Part shown: positions 43,826-54,400 of the stretch, one piece after another
Layout of the letters: each line of letters starts with the position of its first letter
How positions within the stretch are numbered: position 1 is the first letter of the stretch
Source: Phytophthora hibernalis
Lineage: Eukaryota; Oomycota; Peronosporomycetes; Peronosporales; Peronosporaceae
Assembly (NCBI GenBank): GCA_012656075.1
Contig: JAAKBF010000252.1
Coordinates: 496,001-560,000, forward strand
DNA: 64,000 nt
Reading direction: 5' to 3'
Program-made: the position numbers and the translations under genes
Notes under the pieces: model-generated
Databases searched by the model: none
What the model was told of the DNA's origin: nothing
What the model saw: only the letters and a program-made list of their open reading frames with translations

Positions 43826-45190
43826 ACAACCATCCACGTCATTCTTACTGTTGTTCGGCTTCAAATGAGCGGTTCGGGCGCTTCGTGAAGACCCTGATCT
43901 CCAGTAGGCAGGTTGATGAGCTTGGACCTCGATGAGCTTGGACGGTGCGACGGTAGCGAGTGCGAACGCGTCTGAAACCAACGCGACGGCAGTGAGTGCG
44001 AAAAACTCGATGTAAAAATAAAACGGGAATTTATTTTGTGTTAATATTGCATTTGTTTCCAAGATCACATATTTACAATTGCTTTGAGCACCTTTAACCG
44101 TTTGGAGCACCTTTAACGGAGTGGACCAGATGGCTATTAAAGGTGCTTGAACGACTTCCAACCCGAGAGCTCTTGGAAAGGGAAACAGCGAAAAGGACTA
44201 AGGAAACGGTTCCTCGTGCGAGCAATTATTCATTTGGAACTCTCCGCACGATACTATCCACTCATGATGAGAAGCAGAAGCGAAACCGGTCCGAGTTGCA
44301 GAGTGTGTTCGACTCCATTCCGCAGTTCGTCTGGGGTCAAGACGTAGAAGAGTGATTCTTTGCATACATGTTGCAGTTAGCGCACTACAAGCGAAGGTAT
44401 CCGGCTTTACAACGGACTTGTTAACCCTATTAAATGGATTCCTAAGTTTTAGCGGCGATCTAAAACTCTTCAATTCACAGTTTCAAATTATCCTGGTAGT
44501 GCAACGACAGATTTAATTAATCGGATTAATGAAAGGCTCGTGCTAGTGGTACAAAACGAGTCTACTGAAACTTATTATTTGTGGAGGTTATGTATGATTT
44601 AGAGTCTTTTTCTACATCGTATAAACTTTGAAGTCGCCTGGAGGACGGATGTCATCTTGCTTCAAATCATGAAACTCGGGAAAACTACACCCAAGCCTCA
44701 CCCTTGAAAACCCTGAGAGCGGTGACACAACCCTAAGCCGAGCTAGGTGTGACCCTGCTTGGTCCTGGGTTTAAGCCCACGTGCTGCGCACACGGATCCT
44801 CAAACCGCAGGCGTTGTTTCGGCCTGCCGAGCGAGTTGCTTTCACCCCCTTTATCCCGGGGATGTCTTGTTTTGTACCACTAGTCAGTTCCTTAATGAAA
44901 CTCGAAAAGTAGGTACCGATCCGATACAAATTTCAAGTGACCAGTCTTATAAGAGACCCCTTCATACAAAAGTTTGCCACCGACTGAAAGGCGCTATATA
45001 TCCTATATCTGCCCATTGCACCCTACATTAATTGCGCCGGCGTCGAGAAGGCCGCTCAAAACTAAACAAAAACGATTGCAACAGGTATGCCAAGAATCAC
45101 CTTTCCTACTTCTTGACCCCAATATCCGTTTGCTGACCTGGAGCTTGAAAATAACACGTTATTTCAAAAAAATAACACGTTACCACCTCT
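43826..45190. other. Repeat-derived spacer, no supported gene
   Basis: Holds inverted and direct copies of AGCACCTTTAA (44083-44122) and TTAAAGGTGCTT (44139-44150), repeated GATGAGCTTGGAC (43913-43943), and two GCGACGGYAGYGAGTGCGAA units (43948-44003). A 70-codon plus-strand ORF (44143-44355, ending FVWGQDVEE) is not recognised. At 45149-45183 ATAACACGTTA occurs twice around TTTCAAAAAA. Confidence 0.4.
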
Positions 45191-45199
45191 CCACACGAC

Positions 45200-45634
45200 C
45201 TCTTCGGTCAAGTGGGGTTGGTCTCGAATGAAGCCGTGATGATCGTGAGCGGGTTTTCGAAGCTGTAGCGCAGGAAGAAGTACGCGAAGACGACGACGTG
45301 CCAACCCCTATCAATGAACGAACCACACAGCGCAGATTTATCCGATAGTACTTGTGTCACACAAGTACTAAATCTGCTGTGTCCAAACTCACGGACGTCT
45401 CACCTGGTGTTCCGGTGACTGTGACTGATTTTACCACGTCGTTGCTCAGCTGATCAAGAATTCTGAGGTAGTAGTCGTGGTAACACTTGCGCACATACAG
45501 CTCTGGTTCAGGATACTTGATCTCCGTAGGTATTATAGCTCTCGTGGGAATGCCAGTGTCGTGCTTTCGGCCCAAATAGGCACCGATGCACCTGCCTTAT
45601 TGAGCCGCAGACGCTTGGGCGGGTTCGAGGACAT
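45200..45634 (-). pseudogene. Crinkler/RHS-type NTPase N-terminal fragment
   Basis: From the ATG at 45634 (MSSNPPKRLRLNKAG) and, after one frame change, PTEIKYPEPELYVRKCY…VTVTGTPG. After about 110 bp comes VFAYFFLRYSFENPLTIITASFE. These are consecutive segments of the RHS/Crinkler-type NTPase region found in oomycete CRN effectors, in which VTGTPGxGKS (P-loop) leads into xxxYFFxR. Here the GKS part is missing: GTPG is followed by a possible splice donor (GTGAGA) and stop codons. The remainder of the gene is absent. Probable dead fragment; no secretion signal is seen. Confidence 0.6.
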
Positions 45635-45946
45635 GGTGTTGGTAGGAGAGTTTTAGGAATGACCTAGTAGATGAGTGTGGGAGAAGGAATGATCCTGACC
45701 ATACAGAGTAGCCAAACCGCATCACTCTGGTGTGCCGTAAGGAGTTCACTTCCTGTCACTCTTCACTTGCAGTGACCGTCTCGTGTTTTTCAACTCATCT
45801 CGATGTACTTACCGTATTATAGTACCGGTAGTTGCGCTAACAGTCATCAGTGAATCATGAACAGGTTACCCACATATATGCGTTGTTTGTGCTGTCAAAA
45901 AAGTAAAAACGCCTCGTTCGTCTAAAAGCTAGTCATGATCTATACA
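45635..45946. other. Spacer between repeat island and conserved block
   Basis: No gene. The 3' UTR of RPF2 should lie here. Marks the abrupt change from repeats to compact conserved genes. Confidence 0.5.
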
Positions 45947-46972
45947 TTAGTCCTCCATCTTTACGTCGCCCTGGTCATCTCCGGCGCTGTTGTTCTTGAG
46001 GTCGGCAGGCGTTTTACGCAGGGCCTTCACCCGGCGGCTCTGCATCGAGTACACATCCTGGTGGTCCATGTGAATACGGCCCAGCTTGTCGCCCGTGAGC
46101 TCGTCGCGCGAGATGTTCTTAATCTTCTTGGGCGCCAGACCCTTGGGCTTCTTGGTGGCCATCTTGAGCAAGTCAGCCGAGGCGAACTTGGTGCGACGGA
46201 ACTCCAAGTCAAACCGCGGACCCATCTCGTCCAGCTCCACACGTGGGTGGGACTCATCTCCCTTCTTGAAGTCGACCGAGTACGAGCGGAAGAACACCTT
46301 CTCCATGAAAGCCGTGCACACGATCACATGGTCGAGGCCCTTGACGTTCACGCTGGGCACAATAGTACCACGGAACGTGTCCAGCAGCAGACTCTTGAGC
46401 TTCATAAAGGCCTCAATGCTCTCCCACTGGTCTCCAGTGAACACGAAGCACGGCTTGGAGCCAGGGGCCTTCTTACTCTTGCACTTAAAAGCACTAATGG
46501 CCTTGAAATTCGAGAACCCGAACTCCATGATGTCCAGAATGTGGCCGTCGAAGGTGCGACCGAGTACCAAATTGTTGGCACGCTTCTTGGTGCTGCTGCC
46601 AATGAGGAAGAGACTGGCGTCGTTCTTCTGCGTGAGGAACTCGACCTTGTTCTCGTCGTCGAACACGTGGATGTCGTTCTTCTTGCCCATGAACTTGGCA
46701 AAGGGCGCCTTGAGCATGCGCAGGTCGCGCAGCAGCTCGTTCACCTCCTCGTTCGTCTTGTTGCCGCGCAGCACCAGCAGGTTCTTGGTGTTCTCCACTA
46801 GTTTGGGCTCCTTGTTCTTGATGGCACGCTGCACATGGGCCTTGAGACGCTTGGGCTTGGCCACGCTCGTCACCTTGCGACTCTGCTTGGCCACCTGCTT
46901 GGTCACCTTGCGGTTGGCGCGCAGGGCCTGCTTGCCCGCCGTGTTCTGGATGATCTTGCCGCCGCCTGCCAT
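45947..46972 (-). CDS. RPF2: Ribosome production factor 2 (Brix domain)
   Basis: Nucleolar 60S assembly factor that, with RRS1, brings the 5S RNP (5S rRNA, RPL5, RPL11) to pre-60S particles. It is an intact 341-codon ORF without introns, the normal family length. A basic N-terminus (QALRANRKVTKQVAKQSRK) precedes the Brix domain (LLVLRGNKTNEEVNELLRDL, KKNDIHVFDD, ASLFLIGSSTKKRANNLVLG, LDIMEFGFSNFK, PCFVFTGDQWES). The C-terminus is lysine-rich and acidic (DDQGDVKMED). The ATG at 46972 is the only start before the domain. Two CCAAT pentamers lie just upstream on its strand (about 47000-47025). It is one of the few genes here with no frame damage. Confidence 0.95.
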   Translation of the reverse strand: MAGGGKIIQNTAGKQALRANRKVTKQVAKQSRKVTSVAKPKRLKAHVQRAIKNKEPKLVENTKNLLVLRGNKTNEEVNELLRDLRMLKAPFAKFMGKKNDIHVFDDENKVEFLTQKNDASLFLIGSSTKKRANNLVLGRTFDGHILDIMEFGFSNFKAISAFKCKSKKAPGSKPCFVFTGDQWESIEAFMKLKSLLLDTFRGTIVPSVNVKGLDHVIVCTAFMEKVFFRSYSVDFKKGDESHPRVELDEMGPRFDLEFRRTKFASADLLKMATKKPKGLAPKKIKNISRDELTGDKLGRIHMDHQDVYSMQSRRVKALRKTPADLKNNSAGDDQGDVKMED

Positions 46973-47927
46973 GGTGCTGGACTGGTTACGAAGTGCCGCT
47001 CCAGTGGTTCATTGGCCGCGTTTGATTGGTGGTGGAAGCAGATTGTAGCGGTAGGGATTGGGAGGTAATGCTACAATACGGATGGGAGTTAACGGACGGG
47101 AGATTTCAGTTAAGGCGATTTTGTAACCCAGGAGAATAGTTATGCCGGCAATAATGCGGCGGCGTGCAAGTTTAGTTCAGTGCTTGCCAACAGATAATGT
47201 AAACGTTGGAGAACTTACTTGGCGGAGTCGCCTTTCAAAGACAGCGAGGGAGGTTTCGAGCTGTATCCGCAAAAGTTTGTTTTGATTTTACCGAACAAAG
47301 CTTTGCAAAGCACACCGGACACTTGATGAACAAAACAGTTTCTTTTGAGGCAGAGCGAATCGAACACTGGAACTGCCACCGGTACTCGTTCGTACTTGAA
47401 AGACACCGTATTGGACTAAAAGCATCGGTCATCTTACTTTTACTTGTTTGAAAAAATAAATCCTTTGCAGGTGTTGCGCGGTTTGTTGAGCAGCAAAAGG
47501 CGCTATATTGCCACGCGACACCAATCAAAGACCAATATAAAACTCTAAAACAAACCAAGCTGATGTGGAACTTACAGGTGACCTGACCTGTAAGTTCCGT
47601 GAACGCGTTTGCTTCCGTAGTGATTCACAATCTGTGAACATTAGCAGCAAACATCTTCTTCCAAGTACTAAAAATGAATGAGGTCGCAACCCTGACGAAA
47701 TGGCATCTGCATCTGTACGTTAGAATATTCCCACAAACTTCGCTTCATTCCCCAGCGTCATAGAAACCGCCTACTGAAACAATAGCGGCGGGGTGTCACC
47801 CCATCCTCCCATTCAATCCCTACCCCATACCTCCTAACTGTAATTCCGACCTCCGTCCGTTTTTGATACGCTGCGAACCATCGAGGGAACAAATCAAAGC
47901 TTTACGACAAGCAAAGAGAAGCAAAGG
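46973..47927. other. Divergent intergenic region RPF2/eIF4B-like
   Basis: Shared upstream region of two divergent genes. CCAAT boxes lie near the RPF2 start. CTTCATTCCCC (about 47741-47751) and CCCATTCAATCC (about 47809) before the eIF4B-like gene resemble oomycete initiator sequence. Short ORFs here are unsupported. Confidence 0.45.
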
Positions 47928-49446
47928 ATGGCGCAGAACTTGGGCTTCGCGCGTGGCGGCGGCAGCTCCTGGGCCGACGACGACGACGTGGACTTCCAGC
48001 CGCTGCCCAAGATCGCGCAGTACGTGCGTCCGCCTCCTTCCCATAGAAAAAAACTCATTAAAAACACGTCCTCTTCTTATCTTTAGGTCGGAACCTTCGC
48101 AGCCCATTGAGGAGGAAGAAATCCAGCACCACGAGCAGCAGCGCGACGGTAGCGCGTCCATTTACAACCAATCAGAGGCTTCCAGGAGCTCATCCTCTCT
48201 CTTGCATTGACATCAGAGCGTCCCCGCAGCCACCAGGACGACCGTCGAGGGGTTACGCTGAAGACCGTCGGGGTTACTCCAATGACCGTCGGGGTTACTC
48301 TGACGACCGTCGTGGGGGTACGCTGAAGACCGCCGTGGGGGTACGGAGACCGTCGTGGGGGTACGAAGAGCGTCGTCCGTCTCGGGAGGAGCGACCCAAG
48401 AACCCCGTGCCGGACGTCGGTCCGTGGAAGGTACGAGGGTTACTCTGTGGTTGTTACTGGTACAGTTGACTGACGTAACCTTGCAGCTCTTTGTGGGCAA
48501 TCTGCCTTTCCGAGTGTCGGAGGACGACCTGGCGGACTTCATCGGGCCCCAGGGTATCAAGGATATCCGCTTCCCGCGGGACTTCGAGGACCGCCCCAAG
48601 GGCTTTGCCTACGTGGAGTTTGACGACAAGGAGACCCTCGTGCAGGCCCTGGAGCTGGACGGCAAGAGCCTGGATGGCCGCCAGGTCAAGATGGATGTGG
48701 CACTGGACCGCGAACGCGAGCGCAAGCCGCGCGACTCTGGTTTCTTTGAGAAACGCAACGACCGCCCTCGGTGCGTCTGTGATGGATACTATGGATTGCT
48801 GCATTGAGTTCTGATCTTTTGGTGTTTGTTGTACTTCAGTGAGAGGAACGACGCCCCCGTGAGAGAAACGACGCTCCCCGTGAGCGTCAACGCCTGAGTC
48901 TGCTGCCGCGCTCCACCTCCTCTGAGAAGAAGGACTCGGATGCTCACAAGCCCAGCATCTTCGGCGATGCTAAGCCGCGCGACGAATCCGCCTATCTGGA
49001 GCGTAAGAAGGCTCGTGATCTTGAGCGCAAGGCCAAGGCCAAGGAAGCGAAGGAGGCCAAAGCGAAGGCCAAGGAGGCGAGGGAGACCAAGGCCAAGGAG
49101 GAGAAGGAGACAAAGGCGAAGGCTGAGACTGCAGTGCTGTCTCGTAAGGGAAGCCGCGATGAGAGCTCCCGTGGCGGCCGTGGACGTGGCCGCAGCGACC
49201 GTCGCTCCAGTGAGGGCGGTCGTGGTCGTGGTAAGGAAGATACCGCCCCGCCACGGAAGTCGGAGCCTCGCCCGAAGCGTACGGAGCCTCCTACGGTAAG
49301 ATTTGTGGACACGTTGTTGGCTTGGAAAGGTGTTTAATCGACTTGTGTTTTTTGTAATCTCCCAGGCCAAGATTGCTGCTCCAACGCCGGCGAAGACGGC
49401 CAACGTGTTTAACCTCCTGGACGAGTCGGACTCGGACTCGGATTAG
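47928..49446 (+). CDS. eIF4B/eIF4H-like RRM protein, six exons
   Basis: Probable translation initiation factor that stimulates eIF4A helicase on mRNA. Exons 47928-48019, 48087-48148, 48217-48430, 48487-48770, 48840-49295 and 49366-49446 join at GT-AG introns of 56-70 nt. The N-terminus is MAQNLGFARGGGSSWADDDD. An Arg/Gly/Asp/Tyr-rich run (repeated DDRRGGY-like units, compare the eIF4B DRYG region) follows. One RRM has RNP2 LFVGNLPF and RNP1 KGFAYVEF. A long Lys/Ala/Glu helix, an RGG segment and an acidic end (NLLDESDSDSD) complete it. Frames need one extra base in homopolymers at 48249-48252, 48314-48318, 48337-48341, 48357-48361 (G) and 48854-48858 (C). The three G5 runs together lose exactly three bases. 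Confidence 0.87.
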
Positions 49447-49669
49447 AGAGATATCTCGGCTACCTCCTGCAAGTGCAGCCACTGCCGTAGTCGGCAAGGG
49501 TAGTCATAGTCTTGCGAACCCACAGCTTAGTTAGCTTCGCTACGTCGCGTCAGTTCTATCGATCGCTGCGTATAGCTTAGTGTTATCGTCCGATGAAAAA
49601 GACACTATAGTTCACAACCACGTCGTGTTGGTCCAATTCTCTATGCACGCAATCTCTTTTCATCTTTGC

Positions 49670-51285
49670 TTAACGCATGAACTCCTGGTACATCTCGTTA
49701 TCCGTCTCCTCGTTGAAGACGTACCCCAACTGGTTGAGGAAAGTCTGGAATCGCTCATGATCCTCTTCCTCGACCTGAAAGCCCACAAGCACCCGACCAA
49801 CATCGGCACCATGGTTCCGGTAGTGGAACAGACTGATGTTCCACGAGCTCTGCAGCGCCTCCAAGAACGTGGCCAGAGCACGTGGGCGATCCGGGAACTC
49901 AAAGCGATATAGTCGCTCGTCTTGCACATCACCACGAGCCCTGCCGCCAGCAAGGTATCGCGTGTGAACCTTAGCCAACTCGTTGTCCGACAGATCCAGC
50001 ACCTGGTACGCGCCACCGCGTGCGAATCCGAGCGGTGACTCCTCCTCCTGCAGTTCACGAATGGCAGCATCAGCGTGCTCGGCACTAGGCGAGTGGAACG
50101 ATAGATGCACGCGCGCTTTCTGGGCGTCAGCGAAGCGGTAGCTGAACTCGGTGATGCGAACACCCACCGCATCTAGTCGACGGTTGAGGCGCATGAAGGC
50201 ACCCGGGTTCTCATCAATCTCCACAGCAAGCAGGCGCTCGCGCGAGTCCGCGCGCTCAGACACGAAGCGCAGACGTGCAAAGTCGATATTAGCGCCGGAC
50301 GTGACGGCCACGAACTGGCAGCCGGAGAGTCCGCGCGTCTTGGCGTACTGCGTCATTCCCGCAATGGACAGCACACCTGCCGGCTCGAGGATCACGCGCG
50401 TATCATTAAAACCAGCCTTGATCGCGGCACAGATCTCGTCGGTCGAGACCGTCACCATCTCGTCCACGTAGTCGGCACACACACGGAAGGTCTCCGTCCC
50501 CACGCGCTTGACGGCCGCGCCGTCCGCGAACAGTCCTACATGGTCGAGCTCCACCACTTTCCCAGCGGCGAGTGATGCCGTCATGCCGGCGGCGTCGGCC
50601 GCCTCCACGCCAATGACCTTGACACTCGGACGGATCTGCTTGACCCACGCCGCGATGCCGGCGAGCATGCCGCCGCCTCCAGACGGCACGAAGATGGCGT
50701 CCAACTTGTTTCAGAGCCACTAGTCTGCTGCAAAATCTCCATGCCAATAGTTCCCTGTCCGGCGATCACGTACGGGTCGTCAAAAGGCAGCAGCATCGTG
50801 AGCTTCTCCTCCTGCACCAGCCGACGCGCCTCCGCCGCCGCGTCGTCGAACGACTTTCCATGCAGCACAATGTCCACAAACTCTCCACCGTGGTGACGCA
50901 CAGCGTTCACCTTGATGTCGGGCGTGGCCAGCGGCATGACGACCTTGGCGCGCACGCCCAGTCGACGCGCCGACAGCGCCACGCCCTGCGCGTGGTTGCC
51001 GGCCGAGCAGCACACATCCGCCCGCCTTCTCCGCGGCCGAGAGACTGGCCATCTTATTGTACGCGCCGCGGATCTTGAAGCTGAAGACGGGCTGCACGTC
51101 CTCGCGCTTGAGCAGCACACGGTTCTGCAGCAAGTGCGACAGTGCTGGCGCCTCTTGTAGTGGCGTCTGCTCCGCCACGTCGTACACGCGCGACTCGAGG
51201 ATCATGCGGCGGTAATGGGCGGAGTTTGCGTGGACGCGCGGCGCACGGCGTCGCCCAGGCGGCGCAGATTTGAGCGGCGTAGCAT
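49670..51285 (-). CDS. Threonine deaminase, biosynthetic (frameshifts)
   Basis: PLP-dependent L-threonine ammonia-lyase (IlvA/ILV1 type), making 2-oxobutanoate for isoleucine synthesis. The catalytic part has FSFKIRGAYNK (PLP Lys), SAGNHAQG and the phosphate-binding SGGGGMLAG. Two C-terminal ACT-like regulatory domains (ERLLAVEIDENPGAFMRL…, LYRFEFPDRPRALATFLEAL) predict isoleucine/valine control. Starting at the ATG at 51285 the first residues, MLRRSNLRRLGDAVRRAST, are Arg-rich and without acids except one, fitting a mitochondrial presequence. A one-base change then links to YRRMILESRVYDVAEQTPL. Two more single-base changes are near 51025 and 50712. Its stop lies 223 bp from the convergent eIF4B-like stop. 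Confidence 0.9.
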
Positions 51286-51464
51286 TGTCCGGATCGAGAC
51301 GTAATTAGGAATGACAATATTGGAGACCGTCGACGTTTGTTAGGCAAGTCCCTGTTTGCGCATTGATTATTTTTCTTGTGGAGACGCAAACTTGTAGAGT
51401 GGGACGGCAAAGTTGTAGAGTGGTGTAAAACTTGCCTGTATTTTATGTTGAAGTGTGTATTTTT

Positions 51465-54400
51465 CTAGCGGGATGCAGTGGGAGACGAGTTGGAGAGGGA
51501 TGCTGTCCAGACGGAGAGTTGGCCGTCTTGAGTTCCTGTGAAGAGTTTGCGCTTGTCGGGAGTGACGCAGACGGCGGTGATGGCGCTGCTTGGTGTCACT
51601 TTGTGGCGTCCCTGTAACTCGATGACCCAGTCATCCTTTCGACGAGGCTGGGCGTTTTGGTCCCGACCACCGGATTGCGAGTACGCCCAGACGCAGAGTG
51701 TGCCGTCGGCGTGCCCAGTCACGACGTGTTTCTCGGCGCTCCACTCGCATGCATCCCCGCGGTTCACTGCCAGCGACGTGATGAATGCTGGCGAGAGCGT
51801 TTGGGGTTTGGAACACCACGACACTGTCATCCAAACGCACGCGCAGCACTCCATTGACGTTAAACACGCTGAACGTCGAGCCTGCTGCCACAATGATGTC
51901 GCCCGCCACTTCGTTGATGCATATTGCCGTGATACATTTTGCGTTGCCACTGGTACCATTATCATGACCACAAATGGGTGGGAGCTGACGGATGAAGCAG
52001 CGCCGATTTAGGTCCCAGAGCACAGCGACACCACCTGCACAACCACTCACAAGAACGCTGTATGCTCGACTGGCTTGCAGCGCCGTTATGCGTTGGTGGT
52101 GAGTAGGTGAGACGATCGACCCCATCAACGTAAGTGATCTCGTACTGGATGCCCCCATGGTTGTGTACGTACGCCGGCGATGAGGCGCGCTTAAAGATGA
52201 TGCAGCAGCCAGTGAGGTTGCTACTGCTGCAGCTGGCGATGAGGTAGCCGACGCTGAAGATGACGCTGCAATAGAAGCGGCCAGGGAGCGCCGAGTAGAA
52301 TTGAATCGCCACATCCGCAGCACAGGCAAACCTGGGCTGCTCGTGATCACAATGCGGCCATCGGTAGTGATCGTAGCTACGTCAATCTCCACATCCAACT
52401 CTAAGCACGCGACCACCTTTGAGTCACTCCCATGACCACCGATCTCCGCAGAACCGGTAGAAATGACCTTCACCGAGCGATCCTGGCAGCCCCACGCAAG
52501 GTATTCGTTGTTGCGCGGGGGAATCAAAGACATTTCGGCCCCATTGTCACCACCTTTTCCTCTCGCCCAACTCCGCCGACGGTCCACGCGATATGTTGAA
52601 TGCTACCTGAATTCAGACTAGATTGCTGATGCCCTCGTCGATAGAACGCAAGGAGGGGTTAACTGGGACCTGTCGTCGTGGCTCTTGCAGTAGCAGCGCC
52701 GAATTCTCCAGGACAGGGACGGGTGTCGTTTCTGTCCCACTGACAAAAGTGCCGCTAAGCCCTGGGCCGCTCGAGAGAATATTTTGCATCCGTGAAATGA
52801 GTTCACCTCCCTCCAGAAAAGAATTCGCAAGTGCAGCGCGAGCAGTCACGGGGAAGTAGCAATCCGATTGTTGGTCGCTTTCGCAGTCATGTTAGCTCCA
52901 CTTTCGACTGGTGCGTTGGAGCCATTGTTGACACTTGACAACAGACCCACTGAGCTTGCGAAAAGCGAAGTATTCGTTGAGGTGGTGCTACTGGTCACTG
53001 CGACGGTAGTTGCACGCGCCGGGTGTGCGGTCCGGAAAAGTTGCGATGGCGTTTGGCCAAACTCCGTGATCTGATCTAGAATCGCGCGCTTGGTCGAGGG
53101 ATCCGTGATTGCATCCAGGTCCACCGATCCTTCATACGTGAGGTGGTAAAACACATTACAGGCTTCAACTGCTTCTTGGCCCTGCTGCTTGTAACCAAAT
53201 ATCAAGTCGATCCAATGGTGCAGATTGGCTGATACGTACGGACTTTCGAGTGCTGCACGATTCAATCGCACAAACTCGCTTGGCGAGCCGTTGGCCCATG
53301 GAGGGAGCTCCACATCACCCACAACAACGCCTGACTGGCTCGTTCCAAACGCACAGTCATTCACGTTTTCAAAAGCTCTGGTAAATAAAAGAACTCGGGA
53401 ATGAGTTCTTTTACGTCTTGAGTGCCGTTTTGAGCACCTTCAAACCCTGCAGCACTCTTCCAAGCGGCACCAATACTTGTGAACAATCTGTCTGCATGAT
53501 CAAACTTTCCACCGTGTAAAAGGCGAAAGTGTGATGTGAACGGCTCGAGTCGCATCAGGTAGTGTAGTGTAATAGCTGCAGACGAGTAGTGCGTACCATA
53601 ATGAAACGGACGTGAGCTTAGCGGGTGGTCAATCTCACCATCTTCGTCAGCACCATCCATAGAATCTAATAGACCCTCGTAGCGAGCTCGAAATTCTTCT
53701 TCACGCCGAAGGGCACCCATGGGTTTGCTCAAATCTCGATACACATCAGGATCATTAATGTCCAGAATCTCCGAATCGTAATCAGCCAGGATCCACGGAA
53801 ACACAGGATATTGCGTTAGGTCATTGTAAGACCTCCCAGCAAGCGTGTTCAGATGCATAAGGTAGGCGAAATTGGGTATATCTCCTTGAACCCAGCGCTC
53901 TGTCATGGTATTGCGTAATAATTTGCGCAGTTGTGAATATAAATCACCTCGCCCGGACACACCATCGAGACCGCTGGCAGCTCCTTGAACGTTCGGACAC
54001 TTGTTCAAGAGCGCATGAAATACGAGCTCCCGCTGTTCAGACGACTCTAAGGTAACCTGCAGCCAAAGAGACATTTTAGCTGAGTGCCAACAACAAATTG
54101 ACAGGTACTACATGAACGTACCAAATAGTTTCTGCCGTCATTAGCAAAAATCTCGAGGGCAACGTGTCGAAGTTGATACCTTCGCTTGTGTATCTCTGTA
54201 ATGTCATCATAACCCCAAAATCTGCATTGGTGAATGTCTTTCGACCTCGAAACAGGTGTCTGGGTCGTATGGGGAGATTGCAGTAGACGCCAGCTTAATC
54301 GACGTTCCAACAACGTTGTGGACCCCAGCGGAACTTCTGTAACACGAATCTGCGAAGTTTGCTGAGCATAGTCACTTCCAATAGCACCCTGTGACGGGAC

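Noticed and set aside
43733..44161. 142-codon minus-strand ORF across the right hAT border
   Set aside because: It spans the TIR and target-site duplication and has no domain; a chance ORF.
44761..44800. GGGTTTAAGCCC hairpin, possible tRNA arm
   Set aside because: No cloverleaf could be folded; probably a chance short inverted repeat.
45935..47048. Plus-strand ORFs of 288 and 320 codons opposite RPF2
   Set aside because: Antisense shadows of the intact RPF2 gene.
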